A stretch of 64,000 nucleotides of DNA from Prosthecobacter dejongeii (GTDB lineage: Bacteria > Verrucomicrobiota > Verrucomicrobiia > Verrucomicrobiales > Verrucomicrobiaceae), in NCBI RefSeq assembly GCF_014203045.1, contig NZ_JACHIF010000004.1:40849-104848 (forward strand), read 5' to 3'. The notes under the pieces are model-generated. The model was not told where the DNA came from and did no database searches. It saw only the letters and a list, made by a program, of their open reading frames with translations. Positions 53,338 to 62,686 of this stretch are shown one piece after another (within the stretch, counting starts at the first letter, position 1; each line of letters opens with the position of its first letter). The position numbers and the translations under genes were made by a program.

Positions 53338-54052
53338 TTTCTTCCTCCGCGATGATCTTTCCACCCTCCATCTTCACCACGCGCCGGGCTTTGGCCGCTA
53401 GGCCGGGGTCGTGTGTCACGATCACCAGCGCCGTGCCTGCCTCACGATTCAGCCGGAACAGCATCTCCACGATGGGTGCGCTGGTGGCGGCGTCCAGGTT
53501 GCCGGTGGGTTCATCGGCCAGCAAGATCTTTGGGCGATGCACAAAGGCCCGTGCCAAGGCCACACGCTGCTGCTCGCCGCCCGAAAGCTGGGCGGGGTAA
53601 TGCCCCATCCGCTTGCCCAAGCCCACTTCGTGCAGCAGGGCTTCGGCCACCTTTTGGCGACCTGTTTCACCGCGCAGTTCCAGCGGCACCAGCACATTCT
53701 CCAGGGCCGTCAGTGTCGGGATGAGTTGGAAGTTTTGGAAAACGAAACCCACCAGCCTGTTGCGCAGCGCTGCCCGCGCATCCTGGGAAAGGTTTTCGAA
53801 AGCCTGCCCGTCGAGTTTCAGTGAGCCCGACGTGGCATCGTCCAGGCCCGCGCACAGCCCCAGCAGCGTGGTCTTGCCACTTCCTGAGGGGCCGGTGATC
53901 GCCAGCGTGTCGCCCGCTTCCAGCGTCAGGTTGATGTCGTTCAGTACCGTCAGCTCATGCTGGGGGTTGCGGTAGATTTTTTGGAGCGCCTGGATCTCCA
54001 GGATGGGCCGTTTGACAGCCGCAGTCGATGATTCTAGTCTGGCAGATGACAT
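53327..54052 (-). CDS. ABC transporter ATP-binding protein (YbbA-like)
   Basis: The 241-residue ATPase has Walker A GPSGSGKTTLLG, the signature LSGGEQQRVALARA, Walker B ILLADEPTGNLD, and a Q loop before the signature (VFQNFQLIPTLT). It belongs to the MacB/LolD-type group and partners the YbbP-like permease, whose start lies 11 bp inside its end. The start codon at 54052 is only 2 bp from the start of the divergent esterase gene, so promoters must lie inside coding sequence. Confidence 0.94.
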   Translation of the reverse strand: MSSARLESSTAAVKRPILEIQALQKIYRNPQHELTVLNDINLTLEAGDTLAITGPSGSGKTTLLGLCAGLDDATSGSLKLDGQAFENLSQDARAALRNRLVGFVFQNFQLIPTLTALENVLVPLELRGETGRQKVAEALLHEVGLGKRMGHYPAQLSGGEQQRVALARAFVHRPKILLADEPTGNLDAATSAPIVEMLFRLNREAGTALVIVTHDPGLAAKARRVVKMEGGKIIAEEENAV

Positions 54053-54054
54053 GG

Positions 54055-54705
54055 ATGAAATGGCTGGTGTTCGGACTGCTGATGTCAGTGTCTCTTGGCT
54101 GGATGGCTACGTTGCCCGCCCAAACCGCAGCCGTAGGAAAAAAAAGAATCGTCGTTTTAGGCGACAGCATCTCCGCCGGCTACGGCCTGGATCGTGATCA
54201 GGCCTACCCAGCTTTGTTGCAAAAGAAAATGGATGCCGAGGGCCTGCCCTATGAGGTGGTGAATGCCGGTGTGAGTGGCGATACCACCGCAGGCGGCCTC
54301 CGGCGGATTGATTGGGCCCTGGGCCCGAAAGGCGCGGACGTGCTGGTGATCGCCCTCGGCGGCAATGACGGCCTGCGCGGCGTCTCCCCCGATCAGACGG
54401 AAAAGAATCTGACCGGCATCGTCGCCAAAGCCCGCGCCAAGAACCCCACCATCAAAATCCTCATCGCCGGCATGCAAATGCCCGACAACCTCGGCCCCAA
54501 ATACGTCGAGGCCTTCAAAGCCGTGTTCCCCAAAGTGTCCACCGCCGAAAAAACCGACCTCCTCCCCTACCTCCTCGAAGGCGTCGGCGGCGATGAAAAA
54601 CTCAACCAACCCGACCGCATCCACCCCACCGCCGAAGGCCAACAGAAAATCGCCGACTTGGTTTGGGCGAAGCTGAAAGCCCTGCTGCCCGAAGTGGGGA
54701 ATTGA
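54055..54705 (+). CDS. Arylesterase/lysophospholipase of the SGNH (GDSL) family, TesA-like
   Basis: Start ATG 54055 gives a signal peptide (MKWLVFGLLMSVSLGWMATL); an upstream start at 54028 would overlap the ATPase start. The 216-residue mature esterase has the catalytic Ser in VLGDSISAGYG (block I), Gly in NAGVSGDTTAGG (block II), Asn in ALGGNDGLRG (block III) and His in DRIHPTAEG (block V). TesA-like enzymes hydrolyse acyl thioesters and lysophospholipids in the periplasm. In E. coli, tesA lies next to ybbA and ybbP in the same arrangement, so the neighbourhood is conserved. Confidence 0.94.
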   Translation: MKWLVFGLLMSVSLGWMATLPAQTAAVGKKRIVVLGDSISAGYGLDRDQAYPALLQKKMDAEGLPYEVVNAGVSGDTTAGGLRRIDWALGPKGADVLVIALGGNDGLRGVSPDQTEKNLTGIVAKARAKNPTIKILIAGMQMPDNLGPKYVEAFKAVFPKVSTAEKTDLLPYLLEGVGGDEKLNQPDRIHPTAEGQQKIADLVWAKLKALLPEVGN

Positions 54706-55083
54706 TAAAAGTCTGTCGAGGCCACTTTGCAGGACGGCAGGAACTCATGGATACCTGTTTCCAAAACGAGAGACGAACCCCCCATGACCAAGGCTGCGCA
54801 ATCCATAGCTTTGCTTGGTTGAATTCAAGCCTTCCAGTCGCAGAGCGACGGCCGTGTCATAGGCCCACCTTTCAAGGTGGGTGCACCCGCAGCCACATCT
54901 CAATCAAGATCCCAAAGTCGCAGAGCGACGACCGAACCGGCTGCTTTTCCTCAAGGGTGTTATGGGGAAGTGAGGTGCAAAGGCAAAACAAACGTTAAAT
55001 AAGTCTATTTGGATTAATTATTTTTTCGATTAGGGCTGAAAGTTTCTTGTTAAAACTCATTTCATAGATTTAAAAATGCAAAC
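54706..55083. other. Intergenic region with REP-like elements before the GHKL/PRTase-like operon
   Basis: The 378-bp space holds the palindromes described next and then becomes strongly AT-rich up to the GHKL gene. No reading frame in it is convincing; a small ORF at 54663-54998 spans the tesA-like stop and the repeats in another frame and has no homology features. The operon promoter presumably lies in the AT-rich last 100 bp. Confidence 0.5.
54837..54929. repeat. REP-like palindromic repeats (GTCGCAGAGCGAC twice, plus a long hairpin)
   Basis: GTCGCAGAGCGAC occurs at 54837-54849 and again at 54917-54929, each a perfect 5-bp inverted repeat around AGA. Between them CCCACCTTTCAAGGTGGG (54864-54881) is an 8-bp palindrome with a 2-nt centre. 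The layout of head-palindrome, spacer hairpin and second head resembles REP/BIME-type intergenic elements that are often dispersed in a genome. Whether other copies exist cannot be seen from this window. Confidence 0.65.
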
Positions 55084-56370
55084 ATGAATCAAGCGCCTAC
55101 GCAGTCCATTGTAGTTCACAGCTCGCAAAATGTGAATTCAATAGCTGCTTTATATGAAGCTTTATATCAGGATGAAAAAGCAAACATTTCTTTAAAATTA
55201 CCTACCGACTTAAAAGATTATAGATTGGGAGGTAAGGGGGAATTAATCCAGTTCATTTTAACATGGGCAGATAAATGTCCGGATGCCTCTATAACAACTC
55301 ACATACCTAGTCGCGAAGACAGTGACCAAGTTCAAATTCAATTGAATAATTTATTCAATCAAGAACACGGATTTGTTCTTGCTCTGCGATTGAGAAAATG
55401 GGGTTTGGATAACGCAAGGGTATTTACTGACATCAAGGGCGGCGTAATAGCTGAGGATTTTGTAAACCAGGCCCTATCTCAAACTGACATAATTACCTCA
55501 GGTCAACCCACCATTAAGAACTTAAGAATGTTCGTTGTGGTTGATGATTTTATTGAGTATGGCGAAAACATCTTAGAAGATTACACGAAATTATATCTTC
55601 GCCGCGAGCAGACGAGATCTCCAATGAAAGCCAGCTATTCAGCTTTTTTGGAAATCATGTTTAAAAGACAAGCTATAATCAAGACACAATCCCCCATACC
55701 TCACCCCGTTGCACTCAAGGGTTTTATAGATAGTGTTGCTCGCTTTGCATATGAGCTTTTTGAAAACGCAGGCCGATGGGGGACAAAACAATATGGGAAC
55801 TCGATAAGAGGTATATTGACTCATGTGCACGCACGAGAAGTGAAGTCCACCAAACCACTTTACAGTCAAGTAGGGGAAGATAATCCAATTAATGATTACT
55901 TGAAGCGTTTTCAAAAGGCAGACGGATATGAGGATACAGCGTTTCTTGAAATAACAATATTCGACAACGGGCCTACTCTGGCTAAGCATTTTCTTAAGAG
56001 AGCTCCAAAGAGCATCTCTGAAGAGTTAAAGGCAACAAGGCAGTGCTTGCTTTTAGCATCCGGGAGGAGCCCTAAATCAAATGAAGGTAGAGGTTTATAT
56101 GACAGCATAAAACTAATAAACCGATGCCGTGGGTTAATTAAATATAAAGGTAACAGGTTGTCAGTTTTTAGAGATTTTTTTATCGACCCACTAGATGATG
56201 AAAAAATTGCAGCCCTGGAATTAGAGCCTCAGGAGAAAAGATATGCGAAAATGCTACATTTACTCTTCATGAATGACTGGAATACACGACTAAAATCGCC
56301 TTCTCCTCACCCTGTCGCTTCTGGATCATTTTTCACAATCATAGTGCCAGTAAAGGAGATCGTGCAGTGA
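55084..56370 (+). CDS. GHKL (HSP90/histidine-kinase-type) ATPase domain protein, putative conflict-system component
   Basis: The 428-residue protein is not related to a family I can name in full. Its C-terminal half shows a Bergerat-fold ATPase. The N box is FAYELFENAGRWG (about 221-233), the G1-like motif is EITIFDNGPTL (Asp294, Gly296), the G2-like motif is SNEGRGLYDSIKLINRCRG (about 332-350), and the terminal strand is SGSFFTIIVPV. No phosphoacceptor His dimerisation domain precedes it. The N-terminal 200 residues lack recognised domains. The gene is AT-rich compared with its neighbours, suggesting transfer. Its stop overlaps the partner gene start by four bases (ATGA). Confidence 0.75.
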   Translation: MNQAPTQSIVVHSSQNVNSIAALYEALYQDEKANISLKLPTDLKDYRLGGKGELIQFILTWADKCPDASITTHIPSREDSDQVQIQLNNLFNQEHGFVLALRLRKWGLDNARVFTDIKGGVIAEDFVNQALSQTDIITSGQPTIKNLRMFVVVDDFIEYGENILEDYTKLYLRREQTRSPMKASYSAFLEIMFKRQAIIKTQSPIPHPVALKGFIDSVARFAYELFENAGRWGTKQYGNSIRGILTHVHAREVKSTKPLYSQVGEDNPINDYLKRFQKADGYEDTAFLEITIFDNGPTLAKHFLKRAPKSISEELKATRQCLLLASGRSPKSNEGRGLYDSIKLINRCRGLIKYKGNRLSVFRDFFIDPLDDEKIAALELEPQEKRYAKMLHLLFMNDWNTRLKSPSPHPVASGSFFTIIVPVKEIVQ

Positions 56371-58667
56371 ATACATGCTTTAGCTTTGATTTAGTGGATA
56401 ACGTCTCGAAATCCACCTCCGTGCAGAGAACGACAGTCTTTTTCTTCGGGACTTATAAAGTCTTGGACGAGGATGTTTATAGAGCGATTGATGGTCATTA
56501 TTCGTGGAGTCCTATATCTGACCGCGTTATTTTTTTAATTCCACTGTATCAATTAAATTCGATTGCCCCATTGTTAAAAAAAGGGAGATCAAAAGACCGC
56601 ATTTTAATCAACCGATCAAAAAATTTAGATATATCTCCTTCACTGCTTGTTTATGATCATTGTGGATGCATCCGGGATGAAAATGGGAAAAAAATCGAGT
56701 CTAAGCTTATAAAAGAAATAAGAAGGCGCGGCTGCTATCAAATATTCATCAAGCATCAGGGAATGCTCGAGGCATCTGATTCACATCATTATGTAAAACC
56801 TTCTCTAAAACACACTGACCGCTTTATGCGAACCGGCTCAGTCCTCGTTAATGGTATAGAGATCGAGTTTATTTCCTTATGGTTGCTGTCAAGCGTAACA
56901 AACAATACTCAATATATTTACACTGACAGCTCGACAATCAACTCGATCGCATATGCGTCGGTCCATCTGCATAATATGTTAGCACCTGAATCAGCCCGCA
57001 TATCCCCGACAATTCAGAGCTATGAGTCTTACAAAGGTCTATCTTCAAATACCGTATTATACAAAGATCAATCATTGATTCTCATCTCTGCCTCAAGCGG
57101 CGGAGGCATGGCTAAACACTTGATTGATAAGTTGGGTATTTCAGATGGAAAGATACGCACCGTTTTTTACCTTGGTTTAGAAGAACCTCCGGAGAACACT
57201 ATCTGTGATCTCACAATCAGGCCCGGGAATGTAGATGGATTCCCTGCAGCGACTGTTACCGAGGTAGGAGATCGAGGTTCATTCGCACCGCATTCTCTTG
57301 CTGTACACATTCAAGCCGAGGCTTTTATGCCGGAAAATCCCCAAATTCATGACGTCAATCTGAAGATAGAGGATATTCCCAAATGGTGGGTAGATTTTAA
57401 GAAATCATTCGTCGGTCGAAACGCAATTACTTGTAACGTATCAGATCCTGCGGATGACTCTATGTCATCGCCACCACCAAAGCCTACTATTTTCAAGCTT
57501 GATAAAGCTTGTTTCAATAATAGTCCGTTTTTGAAAAGATTGAACCAAATATTGCTCAATTCAATCGCAGCATCGCTCTCTTATGTTATATACTTTGAAG
57601 ATGATTCGTCTAAGATGTTGGTTAGACGCATAAAGAGCACGATCAGAAAGCTCAGGAAGTTCGAAAAATCTAGCAAAAATATAAAATATATTCCCGCTCG
57701 GTTACTTACAAATGGATCAGTAGCTTTGCCTTTGGTTGAAAAAAGCTCAGAAAAAAGCACTTTGATTGTTGCCGGTATTTTGACCGACGGAACGCAACTT
57801 TTGGATGTAGCTCAAATTGCAAGAAATTTTCAGCAAAATCACGCATTAAGTTTCTTGGTTGGTTTAACAGCTTGTGCCTCTCAACAAGTATTTAAAGAAA
57901 TAAGAAGTAATCTTGTCTATTCACAATCTGGAGTCGAATTTGGATTTTACAGCTGTTGTGACATACAAAGCCCAATTCATCATCGCCAAGTTAAGACTCC
58001 TTGGGAAGAGGAGTTTTTGTTTTGGATGAAGCAATTGGAGGCAATTCGAGCTAAAAAAATGACTCAGAATGCATTGGTTTTAGCTATTGAAAATAGAATA
58101 GGCACTATCCAAGAGGGCGTGAAAAATGGTTTGTTAGATGAGGTATTTATGGGATCTAATTCATGTAGCATCCCCAAATTACAGTTACGAAATAATTCTG
58201 TTTATACAGAAGGCTTGAATCAGTCTTTGAAATTTTCTCAAGCCGATGCCTTTTTCGCAATTCAAGCGACATTGCACCACCTGCGAACCACAAATGACCG
58301 TGCTCGGAAGCTTGAGCAGCAGCCACACAGGCGCTGCGTACTCTCACCTTCTTTATTTTTTCGCTACAGCGATGGAGTCATTCAATCTGCGATTTTAAGG
58401 GCAGCATCTCATCAAGAGTTGGATTACCAGATGTCGCAAATTTTGAGCGGTCAAATGGCTGATACAATTTCGAAAATATTACAGTCTCCTTCCAATCCAC
58501 GTGCTGAAGCTTTGACTGAGTTCCTTTATGCGCTTGCCTCACGAAAAATCCGTCTTTTAAAAGCCGATTTAAATACAGTTTATGCAACGGTGAAAGCTGG
58601 TTTGGGTGGAGGTATCAAATCGGAGCTAAATTGTTATTTGTGTGAATTGCTAATAGCCGAGGATTGA
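56367..58667 (+). CDS. Large protein with phosphoribosyltransferase-like motifs, partner of the GHKL ATPase
   Basis: The 766-residue AT-rich gene product has no membrane segment or signal peptide. Two stretches look like parts of a type I phosphoribosyltransferase fold: SLILISASSGGGMAKHLIDK (about 236-255) and STLIVAGILTDGTQLLDVAQ (about 464-483). The latter is close to the PRPP-binding loop, where the usual acidic pair DD is replaced by AG, so the site may be degenerate. About 200 residues lie between them. The last 200 residues are helical. Its start overlaps the GHKL stop, and the gene ends 11 bp from the convergent DUF1552 gene. Confidence 0.6.
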   Translation: MNTCFSFDLVDNVSKSTSVQRTTVFFFGTYKVLDEDVYRAIDGHYSWSPISDRVIFLIPLYQLNSIAPLLKKGRSKDRILINRSKNLDISPSLLVYDHCGCIRDENGKKIESKLIKEIRRRGCYQIFIKHQGMLEASDSHHYVKPSLKHTDRFMRTGSVLVNGIEIEFISLWLLSSVTNNTQYIYTDSSTINSIAYASVHLHNMLAPESARISPTIQSYESYKGLSSNTVLYKDQSLILISASSGGGMAKHLIDKLGISDGKIRTVFYLGLEEPPENTICDLTIRPGNVDGFPAATVTEVGDRGSFAPHSLAVHIQAEAFMPENPQIHDVNLKIEDIPKWWVDFKKSFVGRNAITCNVSDPADDSMSSPPPKPTIFKLDKACFNNSPFLKRLNQILLNSIAASLSYVIYFEDDSSKMLVRRIKSTIRKLRKFEKSSKNIKYIPARLLTNGSVALPLVEKSSEKSTLIVAGILTDGTQLLDVAQIARNFQQNHALSFLVGLTACASQQVFKEIRSNLVYSQSGVEFGFYSCCDIQSPIHHRQVKTPWEEEFLFWMKQLEAIRAKKMTQNALVLAIENRIGTIQEGVKNGLLDEVFMGSNSCSIPKLQLRNNSVYTEGLNQSLKFSQADAFFAIQATLHHLRTTNDRARKLEQQPHRRCVLSPSLFFRYSDGVIQSAILRAASHQELDYQMSQILSGQMADTISKILQSPSNPRAEALTEFLYALASRKIRLLKADLNTVYATVKAGLGGGIKSELNCYLCELLIAED

Positions 58668-58678
58668 TTTTTATTTTT

Positions 58679-60061
58679 TTAGCTTCTTAAGACCTCTTCA
58701 ATCCTCTTCGTCGCAATCCCAATGGGTCGGTCCAGCGGCACGCCTGCGCAGGTGAGCAGCGTCGTCAGCAAATCCCCCTGATTGCCTTGGGTATCGGCCA
58801 GAAAGCGTCCGGTATTCACGGAGCCGCTGCCTTTGCCGGCGATGATGAAGGGGAGGTTTTTGCGGCTGTGGTCGTTGCCGTCTTCGAGGCCGGAGCCCCA
58901 CATCATGAGGCAGTTGTCCAGGAGGGTGCCGTCGCCTTCGCGGAGGCTGGCCATCTTTTTCACCATGTAGGCAAACTGGGTGATGTTAAAGGCGGTGATG
59001 GCGGCGACTTTGGCCACCTGATCCGCCTTGTGGTTGTGATGCGTCTGGGAGTGATGCGTGTCGGTGAAGCCGAGCTCCGGATACGAGACACCATTGGGCG
59101 TGGAGCCGATGTAGGTGCTGACGCGGGTGGTATCCGTCTGGAAGGCGAGCACGTTGAGGTCGCACATGACTTGCATGTACTCGCTGCGTTTGTCGCCCTC
59201 GGGAATGCGGATCTCAATGGGTGGGGAATCCGTGGCGCTGCGCTTGCTGGAGGCGACTCCGGCTTTCTCTAGGGCCGACTCTTTCTGGCGCATTTCGATG
59301 GCGGCGATGCGCCGCTCCACCGACCGGACGCTGTCGAGGTATTCGTCCAGCTTGTGCTGGTCGTTCTGCGGCAGTTTTTTGCGCAGGTCCCGGGCTCCGC
59401 CGATGACGAGATCCAGCATCTGGCGGTCCAGTGGATCGGCCTTTGTGGTGCTGCCGGAAGCGTCGGATTTGCCGAACAAACGATTCAGTACGTTGCGGGG
59501 ATTGATCTCTGCCGGAACGGCCTGGGTGGGCGAGCGGTAGCTGCAATGGGAGTAGTAACCTTCATTCAGGCCTTCCTGATTTTCCTTGTGCGTCTGCGGC
59601 ATGGTCGCCAGTTCCAGCGAGGGCAGGGAAGTCATTGCGCCCACGTAGTTCGCGGCGATCTGATCCGCCGAGATGGCGATGTGGATCTGGTTGCGCTTGC
59701 TCGGGTCTGGCAGGCAGGCGGTGAGCCAGGTGGAAAGCTCCAGCGCATGCGGGGCTCCATTGAAGGGTGCAATCGGGACACCGGAGATGCCCTTCATGAG
59801 CAGGCACTGATCCAGGATTGGCCGCAGAGACTCCAGCGCAGGCGGCGGGGCTGTCAGGTAGCTCTCAGGGGAGGTGGGCCAGAACTGATCTGGGATGACG
59901 CCATGCGGCATATACATGAACCCGAGGCGCACGGGCGGCTTGACCGGAGCCCTGCCTTTGACCGAATCTGCCCAGCCCATGGTCTCTAAAAGAGGCAGGC
60001 CGAGGGAAGCGCCGATGCCTTTCAAATACGTGCGGCGATCAATGAGGTGTTTGCGGGTCAT
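58679..60061 (-). CDS. DUF1552 secreted protein, second copy
   Basis: The 460-residue product has a Tat-type leader ([21 protein letters not shown]) and the DUF1552 body with [49 protein letters not shown] and [26 protein letters not shown]. It shares the layout of the copy at 24630. The DUF1592-type gene is transcribed first and ends 13 bp upstream of this ATG, the reverse order of the pair at 24630. The longer sequence includes an insert with [15 protein letters not shown]. Confidence 0.9.
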   Translation of the reverse strand: MTRKHLIDRRTYLKGIGASLGLPLLETMGWADSVKGRAPVKPPVRLGFMYMPHGVIPDQFWPTSPESYLTAPPPALESLRPILDQCLLMKGISGVPIAPFNGAPHALELSTWLTACLPDPSKRNQIHIAISADQIAANYVGAMTSLPSLELATMPQTHKENQEGLNEGYYSHCSYRSPTQAVPAEINPRNVLNRLFGKSDASGSTTKADPLDRQMLDLVIGGARDLRKKLPQNDQHKLDEYLDSVRSVERRIAAIEMRQKESALEKAGVASSKRSATDSPPIEIRIPEGDKRSEYMQVMCDLNVLAFQTDTTRVSTYIGSTPNGVSYPELGFTDTHHSQTHHNHKADQVAKVAAITAFNITQFAYMVKKMASLREGDGTLLDNCLMMWGSGLEDGNDHSRKNLPFIIAGKGSGSVNTGRFLADTQGNQGDLLTTLLTCAGVPLDRPIGIATKRIEEVLRS

Positions 60062-60074
60062 GGGAAGTGGGGAT

Positions 60075-62000
60075 TCAGTCTTGGACGCGACGATTGAGGA
60101 AAGGGTAACTGGTGACGATCTCGGTGATGAGTGTCTGCATGCGATAACCGTCCTGGGCGATGGTTTTCAGGCGCTGATCCACCACGATTTTGTCATAACC
60201 TTCGAGCTGGCGACACAGGGCGTAGGCTAGGAGTTTCTCAGTTAAATTACGGGCTAGATCGTCCTTTCGTGCAGCGATGATGGCTTTGAGTTCCTGGGGG
60301 GAGGAAAAGCGTTTGCCGCCTGGGAGCTCGCCCGCCGCGTCAATGGCCCCGCCGGTATCATCCTGATCACGCCAGCGACCGATGGCATCGAAGTTCTCCA
60401 GACCAAAGCCGATGGGGTCCAGGATCTTGTGGCAGTTGGCGCAGACGGCATTGGTGCGGTGGAGTTCCGTGCGCTGCCGCAGGGTCAGGTTGGCCACGGT
60501 CTTCTGGTTCTGTTTTTCCAGAGCGGGGACATTCGGCGGGGCAGGGGGCACGTGCTCCCCCAGGACCTGCTCCAGCACCCACACGCCACGATTCACGGCG
60601 CTGGTGCGATTGGGGAACGAGGTGGTGGCCAAGATGCCCGGCATACCCAGGATGCCGCCGCGATTTGCATTCGTCAGCTTCACCTTGCGCATCTTGGGCC
60701 CGGTGACTTCTTTCTCCAGGCCATAGACCTGAGCCAGCGTGTCATTGAGGAAGGTGTAGTCGCTATCCACAAAGGCCACCACGCTGAGGTTCCCCCGCAC
60801 GATGCTGTCAAAAAAAAGCCGCGCCTCGTCATACATGGCCATGCGCAGGGCAGGGGTCATCTGCGGGAATTTTTTGGCATCGAAGGTCTTGCTATCCAGG
60901 CTGCCTAGGCCCAGCCACTGCGCCCCGAAACCATCGAACAGGGCCCGCGCACGAGGATGGGCCAGCATGCGCTTGACCTGCGCCTTGAGCACTTCCGGTT
61001 GGTGCAGCGTGCCTGCATCAGCCTGGGCGGAAAGCTCCGCATCGGGCATGGTCGCCCAAAGAAGATAAGAGAGACGCGAGGCGAGGTGGTAGTCATCCAA
61101 AGGCACAATGGTCTGGCCCGGTTCGGCCTCCTTGGCCGGAGTGATGTAAAGGAACTGTGGGGAGACAAGTACAGCCTTGAGCATGAGTCGCAGCGATTCC
61201 TGATAGTCCAGTTGGTTAGACCGGCCTAGATCAAAGACTCCCAGCAGCGTGTCCACCTCGGGCTCCGAGGGCGGACGACGGTAGGCACTCCGCGCCAGTG
61301 AGCGGGCCACCTTTTTGGCTGCTTCACGCTCATCGGCTCCTGGGGCGGGTGTTTGGCCTAACCAACGTTTTTGCATCTCCGTGGGCGGCTTGCCCGCTGG
61401 GGCCAGGATGCGATCCAGCACCTCGTTGGCGATGGAGAGGTACTGCTCCGTCTGCATGGGCGACAGGGAATTCAGATAACCCTGGCCCGCCACTTCATCG
61501 GGCAGTTCCTGGGCCACGCTGGCATCCACTCCGAAGAGGTCGTGCAGTGTATGGCCATACTCCATTTTGGTCAGGCGACGGATGACAAACGGCCCGGGAT
61601 CTTTGGCGCTGAGATACTTGACTTTGCCCAGGCTATCGAGAAATCGCTGCCGTTCCTCCTTGGCTGGCTGGTCTGAATCATCGGGCGGCATGTCATGGGC
61701 ATTCACGTTGGCGAAGGCCTGCATCCATTTCCGACTGGCGGAGGACTCCCCCGGATTTTTCAAGGCAGGCTCCAGGTTCAGTCCACCTTTCGTGCGCCGA
61801 TTGCCGTGGCACTCGATGCAGTAAGTCTTCACAAACGGCACCACCCCCTCTTTAAAGGACTTTTTAGCCTCCGCCTGCTGCGCGGCGAATTCCGCATCGG
61901 CCACTTTCTCCGCGGCTGCACAGGGCATCGCCAGCATCATTCCAAGGCTCAAGACATGCAGGACCCTCGCGCGTGGGCTGGTCAATTCGGGTATCGTCAT
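60075..62000 (-). CDS. DUF1592/DUF1588/DUF1587 secreted c-type cytochrome-like protein, second copy
   Basis: ATG 62000 (MTIPELTSP) gives a leader with hydrophobic stretch ending near CAAAEK; a longer ORF upstream looks non-coding. The 641-residue protein has a haem site YCIECHG near residue 60, DUF1587 ([20 protein letters not shown]), DUF1595/1592 ([29 protein letters not shown]) and DUF1588, with a second CANCH before [20 protein letters not shown]. It lacks the roughly 200-residue insert of the copy at 25901. It precedes the DUF1552 gene by 13 bp in the same operon. Confidence 0.9.
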   Translation of the reverse strand: MTIPELTSPRARVLHVLSLGMMLAMPCAAAEKVADAEFAAQQAEAKKSFKEGVVPFVKTYCIECHGNRRTKGGLNLEPALKNPGESSASRKWMQAFANVNAHDMPPDDSDQPAKEERQRFLDSLGKVKYLSAKDPGPFVIRRLTKMEYGHTLHDLFGVDASVAQELPDEVAGQGYLNSLSPMQTEQYLSIANEVLDRILAPAGKPPTEMQKRWLGQTPAPGADEREAAKKVARSLARSAYRRPPSEPEVDTLLGVFDLGRSNQLDYQESLRLMLKAVLVSPQFLYITPAKEAEPGQTIVPLDDYHLASRLSYLLWATMPDAELSAQADAGTLHQPEVLKAQVKRMLAHPRARALFDGFGAQWLGLGSLDSKTFDAKKFPQMTPALRMAMYDEARLFFDSIVRGNLSVVAFVDSDYTFLNDTLAQVYGLEKEVTGPKMRKVKLTNANRGGILGMPGILATTSFPNRTSAVNRGVWVLEQVLGEHVPPAPPNVPALEKQNQKTVANLTLRQRTELHRTNAVCANCHKILDPIGFGLENFDAIGRWRDQDDTGGAIDAAGELPGGKRFSSPQELKAIIAARKDDLARNLTEKLLAYALCRQLEGYDKIVVDQRLKTIAQDGYRMQTLITEIVTSYPFLNRRVQD

Positions 62001-62177
62001 TCGGATCTTAAAAAGGGGGATATAACTACGGACGGCTGGGCGGTGGCTTATCAGAAGAAACTCACTCAAAAAGGGCGCTGGTGCGGCTACAGACGGCCCC
62101 AATGAAATCATGGGCCGAAGAATGTCCTTTAGCTTCGTGCTCGTTCGTCATTGAATTGAATCCCACTCTTTACCCTC

Positions 62178-62636
62178 ATGAATACCGACACTCATACCAT
62201 CCATCTTCACCGCGTTCTTCGTGCCAAACCTGAACGAGTTTATCGCGCGTTTCTCGATGCCGATGCCAAGGCCAAGTGGCTGCCGCCCCATGGTTTTACC
62301 GGCAAGGTGCATCACCTGGAAGCCAAAGTCGGCGGCACCTACCGGATGTCCTTCACCAATTTCACCACGGGCTCTAGCCACTCCTTTGGCGGCACCTACA
62401 CGGAGCTCATCCCCAACGAGCGCATCTGCTACACGGACAAGTTTGAAGACCCGAATCTGCCAGGAGAAATGCAGGTGACGGTGGAGTTAAAGGAAGTCTT
62501 TTGCGGCACCGAATTGAACATCACCCAAGCAGGTGTGCCTGCGATGATCCCTGCGGCAGCTTGCTATCAAGGCTGGCAGGAATCGCTGATCCTCCTGGCC
62601 CAGTTGGTGGAGCCGGAGATTCCGGATGAAGCCTGA
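62178..62636 (+). CDS. SRPBCC/AHSA1 family protein
   Basis: The 152-residue protein begins HTIHLHRVLRAKPERVYRAFLDADAKAKWLPP, the start of the helix-grip (Bet v1/AHSA1) fold. It continues with GGTYRMSFTNFTTG, GTYTELIPNERICYTDKFEDPN and ends AACYQGWQESLILLAQLVEPE. Such proteins bind hydrophobic ligands or assist HSP90-type chaperones; the specific role is unknown. The gene is isolated and convergent with the following gene. The ATG at 62178 fits the family N-terminus. Confidence 0.9.
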   Translation: MNTDTHTIHLHRVLRAKPERVYRAFLDADAKAKWLPPHGFTGKVHHLEAKVGGTYRMSFTNFTTGSSHSFGGTYTELIPNERICYTDKFEDPNLPGEMQVTVELKEVFCGTELNITQAGVPAMIPAAACYQGWQESLILLAQLVEPEIPDEA

Positions 62637-62686
62637 GCTTTATCGCTCATTTGGAGGGGCCGCATCTTCATGGGGGGCTGATTGTA

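Noticed and set aside
54837..54929. CRISPR repeats or tRNA-like remnants
   Set aside because: Only two 13-bp palindromes with one hairpin between them, no regular spacers, and no cloverleaf fold.
54663..54998. Small ORF across the REP-like region
   Set aside because: Overlaps the tesA-like stop and palindromes out of frame, with no protein features.
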